From: Clostridia bacterium
GTDB lineage: Bacteria; Bacillota; Clostridia; Christensenellales; Aristaeellaceae
Length of the DNA: 32,616 nt
Direction: 5' to 3'
NCBI GenBank assembly: GCA_017547285.1
Contig: JAFYQB010000027.1
Span: 1 to 32,616 of the forward strand
Positions within the stretch are counted from its first letter, which is position 1; every line of letters begins with the position of its first letter. This document shows positions 15,972 to 23,296 of this stretch, in pieces. The notes under the pieces are model-generated. The model was not told the DNA's origin. It was given only the letters and a program-made list of their open reading frames with translations, and made no database searches. Made by a program: the position numbers and the translations under genes.

Positions 15972-17162
15972 ATGGCACAGATTGCAATTCTGGAACGTAA
16001 GTGCACTGGCTGCGGCCTGTGCAAAAGCAACTGCCCCTTCGGCGCCATTGATATGGTGAATGGCAAGCCCGAACTGAACGCCGCGTGCAAGGTGTGCGGT
16101 ATTTGTGTGAAAAACTGCCCCGAGAAAGCCATTGTGAAATTGGAAACCAAGGTGGACTCGGTGGATAAATCCAAGTGGAATGATATTCTTGTCTATGCCG
16201 AAGTCAGCGGCGGCCGGCTGCATCCCGTGGGTCTGGAACTGATCGGCAAAGCCCGCGAACTGGCACAGGCCGTGCCAGGCTTCAAGGTGAAGGCCGTGCT
16301 GGTAGGCGACGGCGTATCCGCCTATGCGGAGGAACTGCGCCACTACGGTGTGAGTGAGATCGCCGTATATGATGCGCCCGAACTGGGCTATTTCCGCGCG
16401 GACGCCTATGCCAGCTGCGTGGAGGATTACATCAAATTTGCCAAGCCCAGCGTGGTGCTGGTAGGCGCGACCGCCCTTGGCCGCAGCCTTGCGCCCCGTC
16501 TGGCAACCCGTTTTCATACCGGCCTGACCGCCGACTGCACCACGCTCATCCTGCGTGATACGACCGACCTTGTGCAGATCCGTCCGGCATTCGGCGGCAA
16601 CATCATGGCGCAGATCGTAACGCTCAATACCCGCCCGCAGTTTGCCACCGTGCGCTATAAGGTGATGAATCCCCCCGTGCGAGAGGAGGAAGCCAGCGGA
16701 GAGATCGTTATGCGCAGAATTCCCAGGGGTGTGGCAGAGTCCAAGGCCAGCAGCGTGAGCGTGACCCCCGTACCGCCAAAACAGAGCATTTCCGATGCGG
16801 AGATTCTGGTGGTGGGCGGTCGCGGCCTGCAGAAGGAAGCCGACCTTGACATGATCAGGGAACTGGCCAAACTGCTCGGCGGCGACTGGGCTGTGACCCG
16901 CCCGCTGGTGGAAAAAGGCTGGACAACCAATGAGCGCCAGATTGGCCTAAGCGGCCGTACGGTTCGCCCGAGGCTGATCATCACCTGCGGCGTCAGCGGC
17001 GCGATCCAGTTTACTGCCTGCATGAACGGCTCAGACCACATCGTATCCATCAATACCGATAAGGACGCGCCCATTTTTGATACGGCGCACATTGCCATCG
17101 TGGGCGATCTGTACGAGATCGTACCGCAGATGATTCAGAAGCTGAAGGAGGCGCAGGCATAA
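15972..17162 (+). CDS. etfA: Electron transfer flavoprotein alpha subunit with N-terminal two-cluster ferredoxin domain
   Basis: A 396-residue EtfA. Residues 7-55 form a 2[4Fe-4S] ferredoxin domain (CTGCGLCKSNCP and CKVCGICVKNCP). Residues 70-260 are the Etf alpha/beta domain. The C-terminal FAD domain ends the protein (GLSGRTVRPRLIITCG, VSGAIQF, then INTDKDAPIFDTAHIAIVGD). The ferredoxin extension occurs in LctC-type subunits of electron-confurcating lactate dehydrogenases, which drive lactate oxidation with NAD+ at the expense of reduced ferredoxin. The gene lies 12 bases after etfB with AAGGAGG and its stop overlaps the next start (TAATG), so the three genes form one operon. Confidence 0.9.
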   Translation: MAQIAILERKCTGCGLCKSNCPFGAIDMVNGKPELNAACKVCGICVKNCPEKAIVKLETKVDSVDKSKWNDILVYAEVSGGRLHPVGLELIGKARELAQAVPGFKVKAVLVGDGVSAYAEELRHYGVSEIAVYDAPELGYFRADAYASCVEDYIKFAKPSVVLVGATALGRSLAPRLATRFHTGLTADCTTLILRDTTDLVQIRPAFGGNIMAQIVTLNTRPQFATVRYKVMNPPVREEEASGEIVMRRIPRGVAESKASSVSVTPVPPKQSISDAEILVVGGRGLQKEADLDMIRELAKLLGGDWAVTRPLVEKGWTTNERQIGLSGRTVRPRLIITCGVSGAIQFTACMNGSDHIVSINTDKDAPIFDTAHIAIVGDLYEIVPQMIQKLKEAQA

Positions 17163-18553
17163 TGTTCAACCATGTAACGGAAGCGGATCTGGCCTGTTTC
17201 AAAGAGCTGCTGCCCGGCCGCGTCTTCAGCGGCGAGGAGATTTCCAGCGATTATGACCATGATGAAATGACCATTTACGGTCACTATATGCCGGAAGCCG
17301 TTTTGCACGCGCTGACCACCGAGGACGTGAGCGCCGTGCTCAGGTACTGCAACGAGCACAACATCGCCGTCACCCCGCGCGGCGCAGGCATCGGCCTGTG
17401 CGGCGGCTGCGTGGCCATTCACGGCGGCGTGGTGCTTTCCACCGAAAAGATGAAGAAAGTGCTTGAGGTGGATGTGAAGAACATGACCGCCACCGTGGAA
17501 CCCGGCGTACTGCTGATGGAGTTCCCCAAGGCGCTGGAAGGCACGGGCCTGTTCTATCCGCCGGATCCGGGCGAAAAGACCGCCACCATGGGCGGCAACG
17601 CCATGACCAACGCAGGCGGCATGCGCGCCGTGCGCTACGGCGTGACCCGCGACTATGTGCTGGGCATGGAAGTTGTTTTGGCCAGCGGCGAAGTCATCAA
17701 CCTTGGCGGCAAAAATGTCAAGACTTCTTCCGGCTACAGCCTGATCGACCTGATGGTAGGCAGCGAGGGCACGCTGGGTTTCCTGACGAAGCTGACGGTC
17801 AAGCTGATTCCTGAACCCAAGGTGAATCTGTCGCTTTTGATGCCCTTTGACGATCTGGACGCCTGCATTGGCGCGGTGCCCGCGGTGCTTGGCTGCGGCT
17901 GTGAACCCACGGCGGTGGAGTTCATGGAGCGCGAGGTCATCGCCTGTGCGGAAACCTATCTGGGCAAGCAGTTCCCCGATACGTCCGCCGACGCCTACCT
18001 GTTGGTTCGTCTGGATGGCGCAAGCGTGGAAGCGCTCAAGCCCGCCATGGATACGCTTACTGACCTGGCGCTGTCCATCGGCGCGAAGGACGTGCTGCTC
18101 GCCGATACCGACGAGCGCAAGGAAAGTATCTGGAATGCCCGCGGCGCATTCCTTGAAGCCATCAAGGGCTCCACGCCTGAAATGGACGAGTGCGACGTGG
18201 TTGTGCCGCGCGAGGACATTCCCGCGTTCGTGCGTAAGAGCGTAGAAATCGGCAAGAAGATCGGCGTTCGCATCTGTTCCTTCGGTCATGCCGGCGACGG
18301 CAATCTGCATATCTATGCCTGCAAGGATGATCTGGCTGACGATGTATGGGAAAAAGCCGTGGAGCAGGTAATGGACGAACTATACATTGCAGCCCGCGAA
18401 ATGGGCGGCGAGGTGAGCGGCGAGCACGGCATTGGCCATGCCAAGAAGGGTTTCCTGGCCGAAAGCATGGGAGAAACCCAGATGAACCTGATGCGCGGCA
18501 TCAAGGCCGCTTTTGACCCCAAGGGCATTCTGAACCCGGGCAAGGTTATCTGA
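17162..18553 (+). CDS. lctD: FAD-linked D-lactate/glycolate dehydrogenase (LctD/GlcD type)
   Basis: A 463-residue FAD-binding protein of the PCMH/VAO type. The FAD motifs are TPRGAGIGLCGGCVAIHGG (near residue 75), MGGNAMTNAGGMRAVRYG (near 142) and GSEGTLGFLTKL. The C-terminal oxidase domain ends with FGHAGDGNLHIYA and GGEVSGEHGIGHAKKG, the residues that hold substrate and metal in D-lactate and glycolate dehydrogenases. Genes for EtfB and a ferredoxin-type EtfA stand directly upstream, the arrangement of the Acetobacterium LctBCD complex, which favours lactate over glycolate. No lactate permease or racemase is in the window. A broken etfB would leave this enzyme without its electron acceptor. 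Confidence 0.87.
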   Translation: MFNHVTEADLACFKELLPGRVFSGEEISSDYDHDEMTIYGHYMPEAVLHALTTEDVSAVLRYCNEHNIAVTPRGAGIGLCGGCVAIHGGVVLSTEKMKKVLEVDVKNMTATVEPGVLLMEFPKALEGTGLFYPPDPGEKTATMGGNAMTNAGGMRAVRYGVTRDYVLGMEVVLASGEVINLGGKNVKTSSGYSLIDLMVGSEGTLGFLTKLTVKLIPEPKVNLSLLMPFDDLDACIGAVPAVLGCGCEPTAVEFMEREVIACAETYLGKQFPDTSADAYLLVRLDGASVEALKPAMDTLTDLALSIGAKDVLLADTDERKESIWNARGAFLEAIKGSTPEMDECDVVVPREDIPAFVRKSVEIGKKIGVRICSFGHAGDGNLHIYACKDDLADDVWEKAVEQVMDELYIAAREMGGEVSGEHGIGHAKKGFLAESMGETQMNLMRGIKAAFDPKGILNPGKVI

Positions 18554-18655
18554 GCAGGGGCAGTGCCCCTGCACCCCATATTGACCGCGCTTTACGCGGT
18601 CAAGGGTCACGCTTGTATAATGAAAAGCCGAGGGTCAACAACGACCCTCGGCTTT
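18554..18655 (+). repeat. Dispersed multi-hairpin repeat, copy D, ending in a terminator
   Basis: It starts at the base after the lctD stop. H1 18554-18572 (GCAGGGGC, AGT loop, GCCCCTGC), link ACCCCATA, H2 18581-18603 (TTGACCGCG with CGCGGTCAA), a 23-base link and H3 18627-18652 (GCCGAGGGTC with GACCCTCGGC, extended by AAA/TTT). H3 is nearly the same as H3 of copy A. The A- and T-flanks of H3 make it a bidirectional terminator for lctD and sbcC. The order and direction relative to the preceding gene equal those of copies A and B. Confidence 0.7.
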
Positions 18656-18669
18656 CGTATATGCAGTTT

Positions 18670-18804
18670 TCAAGCGAGCCGGGGCAACTGTATTTGCCCC
18701 GGCGGTCTTAGATGCAATCCTAAACGAAAAACGTTACCCTCTGACCGCGCCAAGCGCGGTCAGCCCACGGGTCAAGGGCGAAGCCCTTGCCGCCGGAAGT
18801 CTCC
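18670..18804 (-). repeat. Dispersed multi-hairpin intergenic repeat, copy B
   Basis: It sits between copy D and the stop of sbcC, reading leftward. H3 18678-18703 (GCCGGGGCAA with TTGCCCCGGC), flank GGCGGTCTTAG, H2 18741-18763 (CTGACCGCGC with GCGCGGTCAG), link CCCACGGGT, H1 18773-18789 (CAAGGGC, GAA loop, GCCCTTG) and a decayed H0. Compared with copy A the loops, flanks and link are kept while both arms of H1 and H3 differ together. Confidence 0.7.
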
Positions 18805-18805
18805 T

Positions 18806-21418
18806 TCACTCCTCGACTACCCGTACCGCGCTTCCGCCGCCGGTTCGGCCCTGTACCAGAATCTTTTTGGAAATACAGGCTTTCATCATGGGCACGTGGG
18901 AGATCACGCCGATCAGCCGCTGGCCTCCTGCCAGTTCGTTAAGTACCTCCAAGGCGCGGCGCAGACTGTCCTCATCCAGTGAGCCGAAGCCTTCGTCAAT
19001 GAACAGCGTATCCAGCTGTACGCCGCCACGGCGGCTCTGCACGGCGTCCGCAAAGCCAAGCGCCAGAGAGAGCGAGGCGAGGAAAGATTCGCCGCCGGAA
19101 AGCGTGCCTACATCGCGCACCTTGCCGGTGTGGTGATCCAGCACATCCAGCGCAAGACCGGTTTTGCCGCTGAGCCCGGCCAGCGTTTTCTGACACAGGC
19201 TGAAACGCCCTTCGGACATGCGCTGCAAACGGCGGTTGGCCTCGGCGATCACGCGGCGGAAATAGTATTGCAGAATGTAGTTTTCAAAGGGGATCTTCTG
19301 GGCGCCGGTCACATTGCCGCTGACGGTTCGGTACAGGTCTTCCAGCACTGTCCATTCCTCTGTGCCGGAACGCATTTCTTTCACGGCCGTGCGCAGCGCG
19401 GGGAGCAGCTGGCGGTTGCGCTCAATGCGCAGATCCAGCAGACGAATCTGCTTTTGCAGTTCATCGCCCTGCTGACGCAGCGTGTCTGCTTGTGCAGTAA
19501 GCGCATCCACATCAATGATAGACTTGCCTTCCCACAGGCTGCGCAGACTGGCGGCGGTTGCTTCGGCTCCTGCCAGTTCCTGCTGGAACTGCTGGATGCG
19601 TGCTTCCAGCTGGCGCAGGACGGAGGGCTCCATCAGCGCGGCGCGGTAGGCAGCTTCGTCTGCAAATCCTGCGTCGCCGATGGTGTTTTGCCATTTGTCA
19701 CGTTCCTGACGGCACAGGAGCGTCTGCTTGTGCATGGCATCGCTGCTTTGCACAAGCAGGGCTTCCGCCGCGTGACAGGCATTCTGTGCCTGTTGCATGG
19801 CTTTTTGGGCTGTTTCCATCTGCGCGCGCAGCTGCGCTATGGTGCGCTGGAACTGCTCATCCTTCTGGCGGCACTGGGTTTCCAGTTCAGCAGAGGGTTC
19901 TTTGCCGCCTACGGCTTCGGAAAGTCGGATGCGGAGCTGCTCCGTCTGTTCTCTTGCAGCGGCGCAGAGCTGGCTTGCCTTGCTGGCAGCCTGTTCGGCC
20001 AGATCGCGTGCCTGTGCGGCACGGTCGGTTTGCGCCTTGTCGGGCGCACTGTTCATATGCTTTGCGGGAGCGGGGTGATGCAAGGAGCCGCACACGGGGC
20101 AGGGCTGACCGTCTGCCAGCGTATCGGCCAGAATGCCCGCCTGATCAGCCAGATAGGCCTCGAAAAGCAGCTCGTAGGTTTCGGCAGCTTTGCGGCGAAC
20201 GGCCATTTTGTCCATCAGGGCTGCCTCGGCAGAAGCAAGGGACTGCTGTGCCTTGCGGTACTGTTCAAACAGGGGAATGGCCTGCTGCAGGCGCTGCTGT
20301 TTGCCTTGCAGTTCCTCAATGCGTTGCTGGTTGGCAAGGCTTTGTTCATAAATCGGCTGAATGTCTGCCAGCTTTTCCTGCGCCTCGCGCTGGCGAAGCT
20401 GCTGCTGTTCCAGCTGCCCTTTCAGTTGGGAAAGCCGCTGCTCTTCCCGCAGACAGGCTTCTTCCAGTGTGCGAACTTCCTGCGCGCTTCGGGCAAGGGC
20501 TGCACGCTGCGTATCCAGCTCATAAGCCGGTTTTTGTGCATACAATGTCTTCAGACGGTCTTGCATCTGAGCAAGCTGACGCACACCCTCATTCTGGGTT
20601 TGCGCGCTGTGCAGGCGGGATGCGGCTTCACTGAGAGCAGCTTCCTGCTGTTCGCGCTCTGCCTGACGGCGTTCCAGCCGCGAACGGTCGCGGGACAACT
20701 GGTGCTCGGCTGCATCTACCAGCAGTTCGCCATGAACGCTGTTCTGACGGTATTCATCGGCATTCTCGGCTTTTTCATCAAACAAAAGCTGAGAAGCCAG
20801 CTGCAAATAGCGCTCATTGGCTGCCTGACAGGCGTTGCGAACGGTATCGCGGCGTTCCTTAAGCAGCATGGTAATGTTCTCGTAGAGCTGGGTATCGAAG
20901 ATCCGACGGAAAATCGCGGCGCGCGTTTTGCTGTCCGCGCGGAGAATGCTCAGAAAATCTCCCTGAGCAATCATTGCGACCTGTGAGAACTGTCCGGCAT
21001 CCAGGCCGAGCAGTTCCTCCACGGCGGCAGTCACAGTTTCCAGCTTGTTCCATGTGCGGCCGTCTTCACAGCTCATGGAAGCGTCTGGCAGGCAGGGCGT
21101 TTTGCGGTTGGGCTTCTGGTATTCGGGGCTTCGGCGCACGGTGTACTGCTTTCCGGCATGGGTGAAGGTAAGCTCTACCCAGGTATCATCCTCCGGCCTG
21201 GCAAAATCGCTGCGGAAGGAGCGGCCCGTGCGGCGCTTGGATCCGCCGGTCGCAACGCCGTACAGGGCAAAGGAGATGGCGTCGAACAGAGTGGTTTTGC
21301 CTGCGCCGGTATCGCCGGCGATCAAAAACAGGCCGCTCTGGCCCAGCAGCGTAAAATCCACCCGTTCATGCCCGGCATAGGGGCCAAAGGCGTTCATTTC
21401 AAGGGTGATCGGGCGCAT
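18806..21418 (-). CDS. sbcC: Exonuclease SbcC (Rad50-like ATPase)
   Basis: An 870-residue SMC/Rad50-type ATPase that works with SbcD to cut hairpins and palindromic DNA. The N-terminal Walker A is GDTGAGKTT (residues 35-43). Long coiled-coil stretches rich in Q, E, A and R run from about 185 to 740, broken by the zinc-hook motif CPVCGSLHHP near residue 440. The ABC signature LSGGESFLASLSLA is near residue 772 and Walker B LDTLFIDEGFGSLDE near 802. The start at 21418 gives the family N-terminus RPITLEMNAFGPY and overlaps the sbcD end by 20 bases, so the two are coupled. Confidence 0.93.
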   Translation of the reverse strand: MRPITLEMNAFGPYAGHERVDFTLLGQSGLFLIAGDTGAGKTTLFDAISFALYGVATGGSKRRTGRSFRSDFARPEDDTWVELTFTHAGKQYTVRRSPEYQKPNRKTPCLPDASMSCEDGRTWNKLETVTAAVEELLGLDAGQFSQVAMIAQGDFLSILRADSKTRAAIFRRIFDTQLYENITMLLKERRDTVRNACQAANERYLQLASQLLFDEKAENADEYRQNSVHGELLVDAAEHQLSRDRSRLERRQAEREQQEAALSEAASRLHSAQTQNEGVRQLAQMQDRLKTLYAQKPAYELDTQRAALARSAQEVRTLEEACLREEQRLSQLKGQLEQQQLRQREAQEKLADIQPIYEQSLANQQRIEELQGKQQRLQQAIPLFEQYRKAQQSLASAEAALMDKMAVRRKAAETYELLFEAYLADQAGILADTLADGQPCPVCGSLHHPAPAKHMNSAPDKAQTDRAAQARDLAEQAASKASQLCAAAREQTEQLRIRLSEAVGGKEPSAELETQCRQKDEQFQRTIAQLRAQMETAQKAMQQAQNACHAAEALLVQSSDAMHKQTLLCRQERDKWQNTIGDAGFADEAAYRAALMEPSVLRQLEARIQQFQQELAGAEATAASLRSLWEGKSIIDVDALTAQADTLRQQGDELQKQIRLLDLRIERNRQLLPALRTAVKEMRSGTEEWTVLEDLYRTVSGNVTGAQKIPFENYILQYYFRRVIAEANRRLQRMSEGRFSLCQKTLAGLSGKTGLALDVLDHHTGKVRDVGTLSGGESFLASLSLALGFADAVQSRRGGVQLDTLFIDEGFGSLDEDSLRRALEVLNELAGGQRLIGVISHVPMMKACISKKILVQGRTGGGSAVRVVEE

Positions 21419-22529
21419 GACGCATTTCCTCCGCTTTCTGAATGATTTGCAGCATGACCTCCAACCGGCGTTCATCCGGCGGCGTGTCATGGTTCTGCAT
21501 GGCATAGAATGTGCAGAAATGCTCGAGCGGAGAAACGTTTTCCGCATCCGTGTTCTCCACAGCGGCAGCTTCCTCGTTGGTGCGGCTGTTGCGAATGCGC
21601 ATGCCCATCAGGCGCGGATAAGTAATGCGGAGTGCGCCGAGCGGATCCAGCAGCACATTTTCATCCGTCAAAACGGCATATATATAATCATCGCTGTGAT
21701 TTTCAGGTGCGGCCACCTCTGCCAATGGGCCGGTAACCGTACGCATCCGCCTAAGCGGCTGGAAGGGACGTTTTTCAATATGACGCTCTCCACGGGCGCG
21801 GATTTCCACCATCAGCGCAGCTTTGTGCTGATTCTCCTCAGAAAGCGAGTAGGGCATGGGGGAACCGGCATAGCATATGCGCCCCTGCGCCAGCTGCTGC
21901 GGGGAATGAAGATGCCCCAGCGCCACATAATCAAATCCGTCAAACACATTCACGCCGATCTGATCCACACCGCCGATCAGCCGCATTTCACTTTCGCATA
22001 TTTCAGCGCCGCTTACGTACTGGTGCGCCACCAGCACATGCCTTGCCTGCGACTGAAGATCCGCCGTGGAAAGAGCGGCACGAACGGCGTCTTCGTAGGT
22101 CCTGACCGCCGGGAAGTACGCCCGCACGCTGGCCGGACGGATAAAGGGCAGCAGCCATACATACACCTCGCCCCACTCATCCCGGAGTACATGCGGCGTC
22201 AGTTTGCCATCGAATGCGGGAGCCATCCACACGCCGCATTCTCCGAGCAGTTCACGGCAATAGGATACCTGCTCTGGACTGTCATGGTTGCCGCTGATCA
22301 CAAACACAGGCTTTTGCATCCGGCTGAGCCGGACCAGAAAATCGCTTACAGCACGAATCGCTTCCGCTGAAGGCTGGGCTTTATCGTACAGATCGCCCGC
22401 CAGCAATACAGCATCCGCATCGTTCGCCATGGAAATGATCTGCTCCAGCACATGCGCCTGATCCTGTGCAAGACTGAATCCGTTCATTCTGCGGCCGATA
22501 TGCAGATCGCTTATATGAAGAAAACGCAT
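21399..22529 (-). CDS. sbcD: Exonuclease SbcD (Mre11-like nuclease)
   Basis: A 376-residue metallophosphoesterase, the nuclease subunit of SbcCD. Phosphoesterase motifs are in order: HISDLHIG (D8, H10), LLAGDLYD, VISGNHDS, VLVAHQYV and VALGHLHSPQ. The C-terminal third (from about 270) is the capping and SbcC-binding region and is less conserved. The ATG at 22529 follows AAAGGA. A TTGCAT/TACGAT promoter lies about 35 bases upstream. The complex processes stalled forks and long palindromes; several long perfect palindromes occur in this same window. Confidence 0.93.
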   Translation of the reverse strand: MRFLHISDLHIGRRMNGFSLAQDQAHVLEQIISMANDADAVLLAGDLYDKAQPSAEAIRAVSDFLVRLSRMQKPVFVISGNHDSPEQVSYCRELLGECGVWMAPAFDGKLTPHVLRDEWGEVYVWLLPFIRPASVRAYFPAVRTYEDAVRAALSTADLQSQARHVLVAHQYVSGAEICESEMRLIGGVDQIGVNVFDGFDYVALGHLHSPQQLAQGRICYAGSPMPYSLSEENQHKAALMVEIRARGERHIEKRPFQPLRRMRTVTGPLAEVAAPENHSDDYIYAVLTDENVLLDPLGALRITYPRLMGMRIRNSRTNEEAAAVENTDAENVSPLEHFCTFYAMQNHDTPPDERRLEVMLQIIQKAEEMRHAPDHP

Positions 22530-22563
22530 CAGATTTGAGTCCTTTCATGATCTTGGTAGGTTC

Positions 22564-22592
22564 ATCGTACCGCTTTTTCATCAGGAATGCAA
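22564..22592 (-). promoter_or_regulatory. Promoter of sbcDC
   Basis: On the minus strand TTGCAT (22587-22592), a 17-base spacer and TACGAT (22564-22569), reading toward sbcD. Confidence 0.6.
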
Positions 22593-22630
22593 GTGTTGTT
22601 TGACAGACAGACTTTTTGCAAAAAAGGGGC

Positions 22631-22659
22631 TGGACAAATGCACTTTACTTTGGTATAAT
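22631..22659 (+). promoter_or_regulatory. Promoter of the tRNA pair
   Basis: TGGACA (22631-22636), a 17-base spacer and TATAAT (22654-22659), 15 bases before tRNA-Thr. Confidence 0.75.
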
Positions 22660-22674
22660 AAATGATGCTGATGT

Positions 22675-22750
22675 GCCAATGTAGCTCAGTCGGTAGAGCA
22701 GCTGATTCGTAATCAGCAGGTCAGGGGTTCGAGTCCCCTCATTGGCTCCA
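22675..22750 (+). tRNA. tRNA-Thr (anticodon CGT)
   Basis: The acceptor stem GCCAATG (22675-22681) pairs with CATTGGC (22740-22746), with discriminator T and an encoded CCA. The anticodon stem GCTGA/TCAGC encloses the loop TTCGTAA, with CGT at 22708-22710 reading ACG. The T arm is GGGGTTCGAGTCCCC. All arms fold normally. Confidence 0.96.
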
Positions 22751-22755
22751 TCCTT

Positions 22756-22832
22756 CGAGGTGTAGCGCAGTTTGGTAGCGCGTTTGGTTCGGGACCAAAA
22801 GGTCGCAGGTTCAAATCCTGTCACCTCGACCA
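22756..22832 (+). tRNA. tRNA-Pro (anticodon CGG), used as an integration site
   Basis: The acceptor stem CGAGGTG (22756-22762) pairs with CACCTCG (22822-22828), followed by discriminator A and an encoded CCA. The anticodon loop TTCGGGA carries CGG, reading CCG. It lies five bases after tRNA-Thr and shares its promoter. The 45 bases from the anticodon loop to CCA are repeated at 23118-23162. Confidence 0.95.
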
Positions 22833-22840
22833 GTTACGAA

Positions 22841-22873
22841 AGTCTTGAAACGTAAGGGTTTCAAGGCTTTTTT
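22841..22873 (+). terminator. Terminator directly after tRNA-Pro
   Basis: AGTCTTGAAAC (22841-22851) pairs with GTTTCAAGGCT (22858-22868) over 11 pairs including one G-T, then T6. It would have been brought in by the inserted element. Confidence 0.8.
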
Positions 22874-23117
22874 GTTTTGTCTGCATGTAAGCCTAAAACG
22901 ACGATTTTTGCATCCGCACACTCGAAAAGTTGTTTCTGTGCACAAAATGGAATCATTAAGGTAGTTAAAAACGTAGTCAAACCATTATAAAATAAGGATT
23001 TGAGCCCTCTTTTCCTGTGAACATTCCGTGCACAAACCACATCAAATTACGTGCTCAGAAGCGCTTGCATCCGACTGCCCGCATCGATGATAAGATTTTC
23101 GAAGTGGCCAAAAGCCA

Positions 23118-23162
23118 TTCGGGACCAAAAGGTCGCAGGTTCAAATCCTGTCACCTCGACCA
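23118..23162 (+). repeat. attR-like duplicate of the tRNA-Pro 3' half
   Basis: 45 bases identical to 22788-22832, from the anticodon loop through the terminal CCA. The sequence immediately left differs (CA against GG), giving a sharp edge. There is no 5' half, so it is not a tRNA gene. Confidence 0.9.
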
Positions 23163-23165
23163 AAG

Positions 23166-23211
23166 AAGACCGACTGTTTTGATACAAACGTATCTGAATG
23201 GTCGGTCTTTT
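23166..23211 (+). terminator. Probable original tRNA-Pro terminator
   Basis: AAGACCGAC (23166-23174) pairs with GTCGGTCTT (23201-23209), followed by TT. It lies four bases after the duplicated tRNA end, where a tRNA terminator is expected in the uninterrupted locus. Confidence 0.7.
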
Positions 23212-23223
23212 CATTGCAGAATA

Positions 23224-23251
23224 TTGAATTCTCCCTTAACGATGTTATAAT
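23224..23251 (+). promoter_or_regulatory. Promoter of the first kinase gene
   Basis: TTGAAT (23224-23229), a 16-base spacer and TATAAT (23246-23251). Confidence 0.65.
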
Positions 23252-23296
23252 TAGTTAGACAAACTTGAATATGTTTATGCGAAGGGTTATCAAAAT

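Larger units (their letters stand above)
22788..23162. mobile_element. Remnant or mini integrative element at tRNA-Pro
   Basis: A 45-base direct repeat (22788-22832 and 23118-23162) brackets 285 bases. The left copy completes a functional tRNA and the right one is only the 3' half, which is how tyrosine-recombinase elements leave their attachment sites. The enclosed DNA has no convincing gene. It holds a terminator after the tRNA and two GTGCACAAA direct repeats 90 bases apart (22938-22946, 23028-23036) that could be arm-type integrase sites. The natural tRNA terminator appears to have been displaced to 23166-23211. Confidence 0.7.

Noticed and set aside
19130..20986. A 618-codon open frame on the plus strand opposite sbcC
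   Set aside because: The complementary strand encodes SbcC with all its motifs; the plus-strand frame is a shadow rich in leucine, phenylalanine and cysteine without family resemblance.
23118..23162. A second tRNA-Pro gene
   Set aside because: Only the 3' half is present; the acceptor 5' strand, D arm and 5' half of the anticodon stem are missing.
23017..23250. A 77-codon gene running through the attachment-site copy
   Set aside because: Half of it is translated tRNA and terminator sequence and it has no ribosome binding site; the frame is accidental.
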